NCBI GenBank assembly: GCA_936440205.1
Contig: OW387150.1
Coordinates: 32,101,795-32,165,794, forward strand
Direction of reading: 5' to 3'
Length of the DNA: 64,000 nt
DNA from: Lepidonotus clava
Lineage: Eukaryota > Annelida > Polychaeta > Phyllodocida > Polynoidae
The translations under genes and the position numbers were made by a program. Below are positions 53,423 to 63,866 of the stretch, in pieces (position 1 is the stretch's first letter; each line of letters begins with the position of its first letter). Below the pieces are notes generated by a model. The model searched no databases. It saw only the letters and a list, made by a program, of their open reading frames with translations, and had not been told where the DNA came from.

Positions 53423-53646
53423 TTTAGTAGTGTTTTGTGGTCTATACACCATTACTACTAGTGTTGTTGCCCCCTTCACAGGTGCCTGATTTAGGTATTC
53501 ACTTCTAAAGGAGGCAACAAACGAATTTGAAAGGCTGTGTCTGAAATTGATCTGATGTACACAAAGTTAGATATACAAAAGCCTGTTACAATACTGTACC
53601 ACTCTTCAGCCTCCCTTTCTCCCCTAATTATCTCAAGGAGCCTACA
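53423..53646. other. No feature seen
   Basis: Short unique stretch. Confidence 0.3.
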
Positions 53647-53996
53647 AAGCAAGAGTATGACGTCATTATAACTTTGCATCAATGTTCCGTTAAGTTTTGC
53701 TTTGGTTCTTGTTAGGTTATTTTTATGGCACCAAAAAAGAACTTCTTTAGAACCTAACATTGTGACATCTTTTCTCCTTAAACAGTCTTTCACATTATAA
53801 TAACGTTATTATAACATTCTTTATTAGCGACGTCTGAACTTCACTCAAATAGAATGTTATTAAAAACTTTTTTTTAGTAAGTCTCAACTCTACCTAAAAT
53901 AATATAACTGTTACATAAAAATTGGAACAGGTTACAGACTAACCAAAAAGTATGATTGTAGAATGTGCTTGTCACATCACTGCTTTCCTAGGTTGG
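53647..53996. mobile_element. A-type element, inverted
   Basis: The left end has decayed (AAGCAAGAGTATGACGTC). The right end CACTGCTTTCCTAGGTTGGG is recognisable. Interior reverse-complement A blocks include TTTGGTTCTTGTTAGG. Confidence 0.7.
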
Positions 53997-54057
53997 GTGG
54001 GACATTAATTGCTTCTACAACAGCTCACCTGAGTAAATGAACAACTGATGGACAGCA

Positions 54058-54450
54058 CCTAGTCCCAGGGAGGGGGCACTTGGGTCTCAAAAGGGTACTG
54101 ACTACCAAACGCCCCCGTTTGAAGTGGAGACAGCAATGTCAAAATAAAATAGAATAGTGGTCAACAACTTTTTAAACAAAAGAGGGGGGTGGTGAATTAA
54201 TCAACTAAACAATATGAAGGTATTAGCTTGAAAGTTAGCCTTACTGTTACTTTATTTCATAAAAAAAGTAATTTTAGTGATTTTTGTAGGTTTCCTTGAA
54301 ATGAGACACTCTGATTTTTAGGGACAGTTATCTGAGTGCCCAAAAAATAGGGGCGGTCAACTAAAATTCAGGATTGGTCAGGCATGAAAAGTAGAGGTGG
54401 TAGTTGGGCAGTGGGTAGTAACCTTCAAAGAGTCACTGCCCCCACCCACC
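54058..54450 (+). mobile_element. M-family element, copy 1
   Basis: From AGTCCCAGGGAGGGGGCACT to the region TGGGCAGTGGGTAGTAACCT and AAAGAGTCACTGCCCCC. GGGGCGGTCAACT blocks lie inside. Ends are G/C-rich and partly inverted. Two more copies lie within 3 kb. Confidence 0.65.
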
Positions 54451-54474
54451 CAGGGTAAATGAGCAACTGAGGGA

Positions 54475-54620
54475 AGGCTCACAATCTGCTGAGCAGATCA
54501 GGAGCAGCTCCTGTTGGCGCCCTGAGCCGCCAGGGGGAGCTGGTCATGTGAGCAGCTCATGGGCTGTTTATGGACTCATCTTGGGCCGGATTACCAATAG
54601 GGGACAAGACACGGGCGGAC
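54475..54620. promoter_or_regulatory. GC-rich patch with GAGCAGCTC pair and a CTCF-like word
   Basis: GAGCAGCTC lies at 54502-54510 and 54550-54558. CCGCCAGGGGGAGCTGG (54528-54544) resembles a CTCF core. No exon is visible nearby. Confidence 0.3.
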
Positions 54621-54677
54621 CTTCGGCGGGTCGGTCATTAATAGTGGTCTGTGTTACAGCGATGAGCGATTGCTTAA

Positions 54678-55072
54678 AGCGGGTTTCCACCGAACGATTT
54701 TCTTTGAAAATTATAACTGCAAATGACTGTAAAATATTGTAATCGTCAGCAAATTGTCGGCTGTTAAAATCATTCAAAAATGAAAGATTTGTTATTTCAC
54801 TGAACGATGATATTTGGATGATTCTGAGACATTGTGGATGATTATCTACAAAACACAGAGAATAATGGATTTGATTGGTTTTAATTGGTTTTGGATGAAA
54901 TTGTTGGCTTTTTTCTTAAGATCCAACACTTTAATATATTGTCTTTGACAAATCTTTTCACTTTTGTCTTCAGCAAATGTCGCTGAACGATTTTATGAAT
55001 GACCATCAAATATTTACAAATCTTTCCCAGTCTTAGGCTGTCTTGCGGAGAATGGCGCTCAGTGGAAACACG
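54678..55072. mobile_element. E-family (TTAA group) element
   Basis: TTAA (54674-54677), then AGCGGGTTTCCACCGAACG; the right end is GCGCTCAGTGGAAACACG without an intact TTAA. The interior GAACGATTTTATGAATGACC matches the E family. Confidence 0.7.
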
Positions 55073-55862
55073 TCATTACGGGAAAAGGGCACGGGTGGGA
55101 ATTTATATTTTCCGCATGCCGAAATGGTGAAATTGGAGAAGGGGAGGGGGAAAAGGAGGGAAGGGGGGCTGGGCAGATAGATTGCTAAATGAGTGGGTGT
55201 CGGGTGATGGATGCTATAGGAGGAGGCAGGGTGGATTGGGTTGTCTCCGACAGAACAATGGGAGCTCGGCCTTTGCCCGGCCTATTTGACAAGCCTAAGG
55301 CAGGCCTGTGTTTGCCCAGGAAAACGTCAGTTAGGCTTACAACTGATCCATGTCGATATATCCACCACTGGGTCTCTGGCATAGATAATGGAACAGGAAA
55401 ATAAACAACCAAACCGCCCCTGCATATACATCCAGCAAAGGCAAATAGCTTTTCCGCTATCGCAACCTATCCAGGCTCTTTTCTCTATAAGGTTAAAGGA
55501 TAGCGATAAGCTCTTACATATACCCCAGGAAAGCGCTGCAGCCACTGATTTGTTTGTTTTAGCTTCATGTTTCTTGCCCTTTTCCCTGTGCGGCTGCCTC
55601 AGTAAGCGATGACTTGTTGATACATCTGTACATGATGCTCATATCTTCTCTAGAGCTATCAATCAGGTGGGGATTCTACGTCATGGACGCTCAGAGATAA
55701 CACAGAGATGGCATTTATCATTAAGACGCTTCGATTGGGTAAAAATGACCTCCTCCAGGGTTGGAATTCCGGTCACGATGTCTTTGTCGCAGGCATGCTC
55801 TGTCGTCATGGAGATGGGGACGTGGGGATGTGTTTTATCTCTCCTTGACTCGTGAGAGTCAC
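55073..55862. other. No gene seen
   Basis: Mixed DNA with G-rich runs near 55135-55175. Opposed open frames of 60-75 codons cancel each other as evidence. No repeat end recognised. Confidence 0.4.
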
Positions 55863-55866
55863 CCAC

Positions 55867-56315
55867 CTCCTGGGGGGGCCACTAACTCTTTGAAGGTCAC
55901 TACCCACTGCCAAACTACCACCCCTGCTTTTTGTGACTGAAAGCTCCTAAATTTGAGTTGACTGCCCCCTATTTTTGGGTAATAGACATTACTACCCCCA
56001 AAAATCAGGGTGTGTCAATACAGAAAATATACAGAATCACCAATGGAAAACTTCTGAAAACATTCCACTAGTTACTTCGGTTGAAATAAAGTAGCAAAAG
56101 GGCTAAGTTTCAAGTTATTGCCCCTACATTGTTCTATTGATGTAGTTGACCACACCCCTTTTTTGCCTTAAAAGTGATTGACCGCTCCTCAATTTTGAGG
56201 TTCATCGTCCCCCCCTGCGCAGGTCCATTTGGCAGTGGGTACCTTTTCAAGTCCAAGTGTCCCCCCCCCCCCCGCAGGTGTAAGAGTCGCCCACTCGTCC
56301 CACTTGACTCCCTGC
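55867..56315 (-). mobile_element. M-family element, copy 2
   Basis: Reverse orientation relative to the other two: CTAACTCTTTGAAGGTCACT at the left and GGCAGTGGGTACCTTTTC before a poly-C run (56262-56274) at the right. Interior CCCCAAAAATCAGGG matches copies 1 and 3. Confidence 0.65.
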
Positions 56316-56699
56316 ACAATGAGTCTAAGCCAATGAGTTGCTCCGAGCTGCTCCGAGCTGTTTGCTTTAAGAGCTCCTCATACCTTTGCCCACTCTATGA
56401 GCCACTTGTTCACGTGAAGGACGACAAATACGGGCGCTCGAGCGTGAGGCTGAACAAAGTTAAGACATTTGCATGTTATTTTTCTTCATTCCTTCGCACC
56501 GGACCCACCTAGATGATGAAGTTTCCATGGCCATGCTTCATATTTAAGTTGATTGGTTATTCACCTACTAACTATAGCTATTAACTTTGGAGGCTGAAAA
56601 GTAATCAGGAAATTGGTATTGGGGGAGGTGTTATGGGGATGGGAGGGGTGTTGGAAATTAGCTGTAAGAGACCACCCTACTGATCAACCGCCTTTCAAA
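56316..56699. other. No gene seen
   Basis: Contains GAGCTGCTC (56345-56353) in a repeated CTCCGAGCTG context and an ordinary short frame. Nothing else recognised. Confidence 0.35.
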
Positions 56700-57110
56700 C
56701 CCCTGGGAGGGGCACTTGGATCTCAAAAGAGTACCCAGTGCCAAATGGACTCCCGAAGCGGGGGCAGTGAATGCAAAATTGAGGGGCGGTCAGCCCCTTT
56801 TATGCCAATAAAGGGGGGCAGCGAACTACTCCTATAAAGCAATAATGGGCAATAACTCAAAACTTAGCCTCATATTACATTATTTCACACAAGAAACCTA
56901 TACCAATTTTATTACGAGTTTTCCTAGGGTGATTTTTGTCTTTTTCATGGTATTGATACCCTCTGAATTGTGGGGGTGATGATCTGCATGCCCCAAAAAT
57001 AAGAGGTGGTCAGCCAAATTTCAGGAGCAGTCAGTCACAAAAAGTAGGGGCGGAAGTTTGGCAGTGGGTAGTAACCTTCAAAGAGTTAGAGTCAGTACTC
57101 CCCCGGATTC
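56700..57110 (+). mobile_element. M-family element, copy 3
   Basis: From CCCCTGGGAGGGGCACTTGG to GGCAGTGGGTAGTAACCTTC and AAAGAGTTAGAGTCAGTAC. Same block order as copy 1. Confidence 0.65.
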
Positions 57111-57500
57111 AACCCCCTCCTATCTGTCACCACATCTTGACGTCATCTGTCACCGTAATATCCATCACCACTGATGACTTAAAGAAAATCACAAATTGGC
57201 AGAAATTCAGAAATGGCATGCGGCCTAACAATCAGTCGCGGCCCGGGCGGCTAAAAAGGACGCTTCTGAATAGTTCAAAGTGACTGATTAAGTTAAGTGA
57301 TCGGAGAAAATGGCAAAAGATTGAAGCATCTTGTCTCTTTTTTCCTTCGGTTCGCGTGTGAATTCATTGAGGTTGATTATGATGCGCATTGTAAATAGTC
57401 GACGTATTAAGACATGTCTTGGAGGTTTCAGAGGTTATGGGAGCTTTTAGAATAAATCTTTTATTTTCACTTTTTTGTATATTTTATGGAACTTCTTTGG
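57111..57500. other. No gene seen
   Basis: A small GC-rich spot, AGTCGCGGCCCGGGCGGC, near 57232 and otherwise unique DNA. Confidence 0.35.
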
Positions 57501-57504
57501 AATA

Positions 57505-57782
57505 ATCTGTTCTTCCAGACATTCCAATTGAATACATACATCTCATTTTCACATCTTATTGTCTGACAATGTTTTGGTTGGAACTCCTTTACATGTAATC
57601 AAATCTGGCATTTCCATATTTATAAACAATGAATTTATACTGGAGATTCCATTGGTTTTAAATGATGTGACGTTTTCAGAGTGATCTGTTCTTCAAGACT
57701 TTAAATTGAGTATGGTCATGTAAGATACATGTAGTGTATTCAATTGTCAAGTCTAGAAGAACAGTTTACTCTGAATAAGTCA
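57505..57782. mobile_element. U inverted-repeat element
   Basis: AATCTGTTCTTCCAGACATT on the left and its approximate inverse, GTCTAGAAGAACAGTTTACTC, on the right. A third related block, GATCTGTTCTTCAAGACTTT, lies near 57681. CAATTGAATAC and GTATTCAATTG sit just inside the ends. Non-coding. Confidence 0.6.
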
Positions 57783-57850
57783 CCTTATTTCAAATCTACC
57801 CTGCATCTCATTTGTCATAATATCAGGATTTGACAGGTACAATTAGGAGG

Positions 57851-57992
57851 GAAATGACTTTCCTGTGCCACTGGGTACCAGCCATAGGATATCGGTGTAC
57901 ATGGCGGGTCCCAGCGGCCAAGAAAGTTCCTGGCGTGCTACACTGATACCTATATCTGGTACCCAGTGGCCCAGAAAAGTCATTCACTTTCC
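57851..57992. repeat. Foldback repeat of about 55-bp arms
   Basis: GAAATGACTTTCCTGTGCCA, CTGGGTACCAGCCATAGG and TATCGGTGTA are mirrored by TACACTGATACCTATATCTG, GTACCCAGTGGCCCAG and AAAAGTCATTCACTTTCC. The arms pair with a few mismatches around a 30-nt centre. It resembles a foldback transposon or a hairpin-RNA source. Confidence 0.75.
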
Positions 57993-58572
57993 ACCCAGCA
58001 CCAATGTATCAGTACACATGTACATTACACAAGGAAAAACAGCGCATTAAAACAGGAATGCCCTTGGATTGTAAACAGTTTTTCTTTAACTAGGTGACCT
58101 TGTCTCATGCCATATACAAGCCCCAAGCAGTCCCCCACAGATTACAATATCCCCTTGGACGTTAGTGTCCTTGAAAAGGTCAATATCAGATTACCATGTT
58201 GTCTGCGTAACTGTTAGCCCATACCTAACCTTAATGGATCATAACCCAAAGGAATACGACGAACCACAGCTATTATTTACCCTTTATGTCCATTTCTGAT
58301 GTGACCGAGTGCCCATGAGTGATTATGTAAATGCCCTGGCGCCGGTTTCATGTAAAGATCAATAAGAAATTGATTACATTACAGGGTTGTATACACCAAA
58401 CCCTCATTTCCCGTGCGTATGTCATTCCCCATCATTACCCTAGGTTTGACCCATTGGGATCACCATGCCCAGTTCAATATCCCTCCTTTATCAGATTTGT
58501 TTCCATGCTTTTGTATTCCGAATGTATGAATGGATTAGCAATAACCTAAATTGTTTTTCTCTTCTTTTCCAG

Positions 58573-58624
58573 TGAGGGCCGAACAAACAATTCGCAGCTT
58601 TTACGCCAAGGGCGTCGTATTACA
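58573..58624 (+). CDS. Candidate internal exon, upstream of the secreted-protein exon
   Basis: A strong acceptor (TTTTTCTCTTCTTTTCCAG ending at 58572) and a GTAAGTAC donor at 58625 bracket 52 bp. The preceding base is A rather than the usual G, otherwise the donor is strong. Two of the three frames are open. One reads RAEQTIRSFYAKGVVL, so coding is possible. Because the next good plus-strand exon (62342) carries its own ATG and signal peptide, a 5' untranslated exon of that gene is the simpler reading. Confidence 0.45.
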
Positions 58625-59005
58625 GTAAGTACTTTGAATATTTGTTAGTATTTGATATGTTAGTTTGTTCTATTTAACTCATAAAACTGCTATTGTTTAT
58701 AGAGTTGGGTCTAAAGTGGCCTGAACAATCAAGTGATATATTAGTATTTGAAATCAGATCTTGCTAATTATTGCCTACAGTTGTAGGTGTACATAGTCAA
58801 TGCTGTAGTTGTAAGAATTGTGTTTTAAAAACAATTCTTTGAAAAATACGTCATTTGTATACATTAGCCTGCATTGCAATAGAAGCCCCTCCCAATATAG
58901 AGATTTACATTGACGTCATATGATATAGATCTCCTACACTAAATTTGGACAATTAGTACAAAGACTTGTAACATGTAACATCAGAACCATGCGCCCACGC
59001 ACAAA
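58625..59005. other. Presumed intron, nothing seen
   Basis: AT-rich sequence downstream of the candidate exon. Confidence 0.35.
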
Positions 59006-59009
59006 TATG

Positions 59010-59357
59010 AGGTTTTTATAATGTTGCAGCAATGTTCTGTTCAGGTCTGCTTTGGTTCTTGTTACATATTTCGATGGCACCCAAAAACATATTTTGAACT
59101 TAATGTTGCAATGTCACACTGTAACGTTATTGTGAAATTCTTGAAACATTCTTTCACATTATAATAACATTATCATAACATTCTTTATAAGTAAGGTCTT
59201 GACTTCACTAAAATATAATGTTATTATAACATTCTTTTTTGGTAAGTCTCCACTTTACTTAAAATAACACAACTGTTACATGAAAATTGGGCAGGTTATA
59301 GACTAACCAAAGAAGTATGGTCACAGAACGTGCTTGTTACATCACTGCTTGCCTGGG
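59010..59357. mobile_element. A-type element, inverted
   Basis: The right end ACATCACTGCTTGCCTGGG is intact. The left end is decayed (ATGAGGTTTTTATAATG). Interior GGTTCTTGTTACATATTTCG and TGGCACCCAAAAACA are reverse-complement A blocks. Confidence 0.75.
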
Positions 59358-59431
59358 GAGTGCCACCCCCTCAACCACCATCAATAGCCCCATTAGGAAA
59401 ATCTGTCCAACATGGGGCATTAACTCTTAAC

Positions 59432-59583
59432 CCCGGCCCCTCAGGGAGGGGGGAGTGTGACTGAGTGAGGTAACAGCCACAGGGTTGTGTATGACTATAC
59501 CCCAGTCTCAGGGAGGGGGGAGTGTGTCTGGGTGTGGTAACAGCCACAGGGTTGTGTATGACCATACCCCAGGCTCAGGGGGG
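59432..59583 (+). repeat. Tandem duplication, 67-bp period
   Basis: GGTAACAGCCACAGGGTTGTG begins at 59469 and again at 59536, each followed by TATGAC(C/T)ATACCCCAG and CTCAGGG. A partial third unit precedes them (CTCAGGGAGGGGGGAGTGTG). A recent minisatellite-like duplication with few differences. Confidence 0.85.
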
Positions 59584-60510
59584 ACTGAAGGCCAGCATCA
59601 GAGCAGGGATACACTATACATTGGGCTCCAGGGGCAGTATCTCACTGAATGGAAAACATTGTGGGGTCACAATGCCATTTACAAACATTAACTATAGCTA
59701 TGAATTTAAAGGGAACCAAGAGGACATTATACTATAGTCAAGATTTTGCAAGCTCAGAATACTATGTAAATACATTATATCAAGCTAAATTCCAGCACTT
59801 TATAGTAAGATCTAAACCATGGAAATTGAAGTAAGGGAATTCCCAAATAAAGTTTTCTTCCCTAAAGTGTTGTCTAATATCATACAATTTTGCAATTTTT
59901 TCGTTTGTAATATTTTGTAATGCATTACTGAAGTGAAATACACATGAAATGGAAACTTGTAAATTTATGTGAAAGGAATCCTTTAAATGAGAATTGGCAA
60001 TGTAAATTGGACAACACTTGACCTGGATTTCCTTAACCTGAACCTGAGGGCCAATTGCCCACCTCTGTGTCATGTCAGGGTGAAAGATTATGACCGGACA
60101 GTTTTCATTTTCTAAGAACCTCCACAAGAGCCCAACAGCTTTGGGTTTTGTAGGATTCGGTTCCCAAGTTTTGCCTTCGAGTGAAAAGAAAGCGATCCAT
60201 TTAATTAAGTTTACTATTGAATAATGTTATATTTCCCTATGCTCCAAAGTTCTGGCAAAGTAATCTTTTTAAATGGGTTTTATTGACTGTCTTCAGAAAA
60301 TCTCTTCTTAAAGGCAGTACAAGATATACATAGTATACATTTCTTTCAGTTTTAAAGCCCTCACCTGACATTGATACTAAAAGATTGTCCCCTTTAGCCG
60401 TAAATTATTAATTGATTTCACAGCACCAAGACATTTGTTATTCATTTCCCACCAGCTGTTCTCGTTATGGACCCTTTTGACAACCATTAGATATACCGCA
60501 ATGTTATGCC
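59584..60510. other. No gene seen
   Basis: Unique-looking AT-rich DNA. A 115-codon minus-strand frame (59780-60127) has no recognisable domain and no splice context. Confidence 0.35.
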
Positions 60511-60513
60511 CCC

Positions 60514-60593
60514 CAGGGGAGGATCCAAGGGGGGTAGGTCCTAACCCCCCCCCCCCTTATGGTGGACCCCTGTATCCACCCCTGTCCCCCTCC
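60514..60593. mobile_element. C-type (hAT-like) MITE, short
   Basis: CAGGGGAGGATCCAAGGGGG at the left and CTGTATCCACCCCTG at the right, around a poly-C tract. Shortest C copy in the window. Confidence 0.6.
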
Positions 60594-60613
60594 CTGGGAG
60601 GGTGGGGACATAT

Positions 60614-60935
60614 CCCAGGCAAGCAGCAATGTAAGAGCACGTTCTGGAACCATAATTTTTTGGTTGGTCTGTAACCTGACCAATTTTCATGTAACAGTTA
60701 CATTATTTTAGGTAAAGTTGAGACTTACTAAACCAAATGTTATGATAACATTACATTTTAGTGCAGTTGAGACCTTACTATTAAATAACATTATAAAAAT
60801 CTCGGTATAATATGAAAGAACATTACAAGAATGTCACATGTTCTAAAGACGTTTTTGGGTGCCATAAAAATAACGTAACACGAACCAAAGCAGATCTAAA
60901 CAGAACGTTATAATAACGTCACATCCTTGGCTGGG
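60614..60935. mobile_element. A-type CCCAG element
   Basis: CCCAGGCAAGCAGCAATG to CGTCACATCCTTGGCTGGG. The flanks are AT and GT, so the duplication is imperfect. It combines a CAAGCAG left end with a CCTTGGCTGGG right end. Confidence 0.8.
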
Positions 60936-61509
60936 GTATAGTAGACCACTCTGCCCATGTTATTAACCACCCTCTATCTCCCCATATTGCCCCTCTCAAC
61001 GGCCACTCAACGGAGAGCCACTTTTGATGTGGGTCCCCTCGTATTTGTGGCCAGATACCTCTGCTTGGAGAGTGAGGCTGATCTGACCACTCGTAGCGCT
61101 GTCTGGTGGCGTTTTCCGGTACCAATAAGATGCCCCCTACGCCCTTACAAACAAGGCAAGGCGTCCCCTCCCAGAGTGCAATGCTTTCATCTTGCTAGCG
61201 ACAAACGCGTTTATAAGCAGCACTTTTCTTTAGCTGAATAGCATTCTTTTCTGCTTGTTCTATGTAAGTATAGATGTTTAGAAGTAGCAGCAATGATAGT
61301 ACTTTGAAGATAATGTGCATTGTTGGGTAGTAAGACAATATCATGAGTTATTTGCATAGGGTCCTGCCATTAAGTTTGTGTGGACATTTTCAAACGGCCC
61401 CTAGGACTTTAGGCCTACTACGCTATGGATGTGTACAGGAACACTTTTCCAAAATTGTCAGACCCCCCCGCACCCCTAACACTTAGATGTGTACGTTTTT
61501 AATTGGAGT
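60936..61509. other. No gene seen
   Basis: A moderately GC-rich part at 61000-61200 carries a 94-codon frame with no recognised domain. GTCTGGTGGCGTTTTCC near 61100 is weakly CTCF-like. No exon boundary is convincing. Confidence 0.35.
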
Positions 61510-61513
61510 TTAA

Positions 61514-61767
61514 AGGGGGGAACCCATTGAGCAATTAAACCAAAAGTTCTGGTCGTTTTGACCAGTTCTGGTAGATTTATTTTGGTCAAAATAACCAAAA
61601 CTGGTTGAAAACGACCAGAAACTGTGTTCCCATTAAACAATTCAGCCAGAAATCTAACATAAGATGGTCAATCACGAGGGAAAATATCTAACATTGGTAG
61701 ATATTGGTCACTGGCGATCCCAAATTCGACTAGAATTCCAATTGCATCACTCAGTGGGTTCCCAGCT
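61514..61767. mobile_element. V-family (TTAA group) element, first of a chain
   Basis: TTAA (61510-61513), then AGGGGGGAACCCATTGAG; the right end is CTCAGTGGGTTCCCAGCT followed by TTAA (61768-61771). Internal TTCTGGTCGTTTTGACCAG and AACGACCAGAAAC form hairpins. Non-coding. Confidence 0.7.
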
Positions 61768-61771
61768 TTAA

Positions 61772-61984
61772 GCCCCATATATACTAGGCGATTTTACCGG
61801 CAACAGGCATCGGGCATCAGGGAGAATCGGCCGATTCCTGTGATCACCTGTAAGTATAGCATATTGAAATGTGTCCGTTTAATCTGAATCGCTGCTAAAG
61901 TCGGTCGATCCTACCCCCAGAGTTGGCCGATTTTCCCGGTCGCCCATCGCCCGTTGCTGGTAAATCGCATAGTGGGTGTGGGGC
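61772..61984. mobile_element. D-family (TTAA group) element, second of the chain
   Basis: TTAA (61768-61771), then GCCCCATATATACTAGGCG; the right end is CGCATAGTGGGTGTGGGGC, then TTAA (61985-61988). Both TTAA copies are shared with neighbours. The interior CACCTGTAAGTATAGCATAT matches the host D element at 33139. Confidence 0.8.
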
Positions 61985-61988
61985 TTAA

Positions 61989-62203
61989 AGCCCCATACCC
62001 ACTAGGCGATTTTACCAGCGACTGGCGACGGGCAACAGCAGAATCAATAGTCATATCATTACCAATTCAGATCAAATGTTAGTATGTAACATTTCAATGT
62101 TACATACTAACATTTGATCTGAATTGGTGACGATTTTATCAGTAATTCTGCTGTTGCCCGTCCCCAGTCGCCGGTAAAATCGCCTAGTGGGTATGGGGCT
62201 TTA
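61989..62203. mobile_element. D-family element, near-perfect palindrome, third of the chain
   Basis: After the shared TTAA, AGCCCCATACCCACTAGGCG runs to CGCCTAGTGGGTATGGGGC, then TTTA. Almost the whole 215 bp pairs with itself; the central 48 bp around TAACATTTCAATGTTACAT is a perfect palindrome. Few mismatches in the arms suggest recent insertion or conversion. Confidence 0.85.
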
Positions 62204-62341
62204 GATTCCCAGGAAACTCGAGACTCAATAATTCGATCAATAAGGATGGTTGATTTGCGATTGATGATCTACTTGCATAATGTTTTAAGAAAGATTGTTC
62301 ATTAGCTTGTAGGCTTCATGACTACATTTCTTTTTTATCAG

Positions 62342-62447
62342 GATCCATCTTCTCATTCCAGGCAAAACACCAATATGGATGTCCGAGCAGTGTTAGCCTT
62401 TCTGGCAGTATTCATCGCCATAGTATCCACAGAATCCGCAAACAAAG
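62342..62447 (+). CDS. Signal-peptide exon of a secreted or membrane protein
   Basis: A good acceptor (TTTCTTTTTTATCAG, ending at 62341) opens the exon. ATG at 62375 starts 24 codons, MDVRAVLAFLAVFI onward to STESANK, before a GTAAGT donor at 62448 that leaves the frame in phase 1. The short basic start, hydrophobic core of about 13 residues and small residues before a polar tail are those of a cleavable signal peptide, with likely cleavage near STESA. The mature protein is not in the window, so no function can be given. An alternative acceptor ends at 62361. The 52-bp exon at 58573 probably belongs to the same transcript. Confidence 0.65.
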
Positions 62448-63380
62448 GTAAGTCATTTTTTAAAACACATCGTTTTCTAATTTGAAAGATTGAGCTGTAT
62501 CTCCTACCAGATAATCGAGGAAGGCTATATTGCAATTATTACGTCACACTCCATGTAGGAAATCAAAGCTTGTAATTACGTTAAAAAGAGCCTACATTAA
62601 TCTTGGACTTCCCATGAAAAGTTACATAGATGGATTCGGTTACGCAAAGAGTTGAATAACAAAAGAAAAAATGGAACAATAACTAGACGCGTGCATTTTA
62701 GTAACAATGGCACTCGGATAAGAAACATTAGTTAAAATACAAATTAATCATTTTTCCTTTTGTAAAAACGCTCATCAACTCGTGACATTATTTCCTCAAG
62801 TTATTCAACATTCACTCGTTAATAACAAGAGAAACAATGTCATATCTGAGCCGCCAGCAAAAGATAATTAATTTCCTTTTTACATTATTAAGATGATTAT
62901 ACATTTTTTTCAATTCTCTACGTGCTTCAATTTTAGGTGATTAAAAACCGATACGCAATTTAAAACTTGATCTAAAAGTTATTAAGTTAGTAAACAACAA
63001 GGCCTGATTGAGAGTCTCCTGAGACATTGGGATTATAAAGACTGCATTCTTTAGTTATCTATTCTGAAAAAAGAAGGCGTGCTTGCATAGTTGATGACCC
63101 TTCAGGTTAGATATGATTATATCCCTTTTAGCTCAGTACTTGCAATTGGTCATTTCAATGAAATCATGGTAATGTGTTTCCCTGCAGACAGACTATCTGT
63201 CTTTATCATTTGCTCTACCTTCCTGTCTCGCCAGTGTTCCGGAGAAAAGTACTTCACGTGATTAAAACATATTTCTTTTTCAATAATCAATTATACAACA
63301 ATAGATCCTTTGTGATTGAGAACTTTTTTAACACCCTATGTTTGTTTTAGGAATCATGGGGAACTATTAAGATGAGTAGG
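62448..63380 (+). other. Presumed intron of the signal-peptide gene
   Basis: AT-rich, with no clear next exon. CTTCCTGTCTCGCCAG (ending at 63235) is an acceptor-like site followed by an in-phase open stretch (VFRRKVLHVIK...), but no good donor follows before a stop. I do not call it an exon. Confidence 0.4.
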
Positions 63381-63862
63381 GGCTATATTCCACCAGCCGA
63401 TTTTACTCCTAGTTTCAAAATTTGGCAGTGGGAATGGAGGTTTATCATTGAGTGTTATTATATAATCCAAAAAGGTGTCTAAGTCTCTTTAAAATGATAT
63501 GTAGGATGCACGGTGTGGGAGCATTGGCGTACCGCCAGGATTCGTCTACCGGGTGCGATCACAGTCTATTTGACTGATTGGCTGTACAAAATCTTGGACC
63601 CATCTTGACAAGCACCCCATCCGCAAACTGTGGACTAGGGACGAGTTAGCCATTTAGGTATGAATCCTAATGAGGTAAAAGGTGTGAGGGATATTTATTT
63701 TGATTGCTACCCATTGTAATTTTGAGTGGCATGACTTACAGAACACACGTTTAGACTATATGAGGCTTGAACCTACCACAATTACGCATACTTATTATAA
63801 TTGAGAAAAAGTCATAAATTACCAAATTAGGGGCAGTGAAAATCGCCAAGTGGAATACCGGC
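63381..63862. mobile_element. B-family element split by unrelated sequence
   Basis: The left half, GGGGCTATATTCCACCAGCC and AAAATTTGGCAGTGGGAAT, and the right end, AAATCGCCAAGTGGAATACC then GGC and TTTA, are separated by about 280 bp of unique sequence. It lies against the hydrophobic frame at 63867. Confidence 0.55.
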
Positions 63863-63866
63863 TTTA

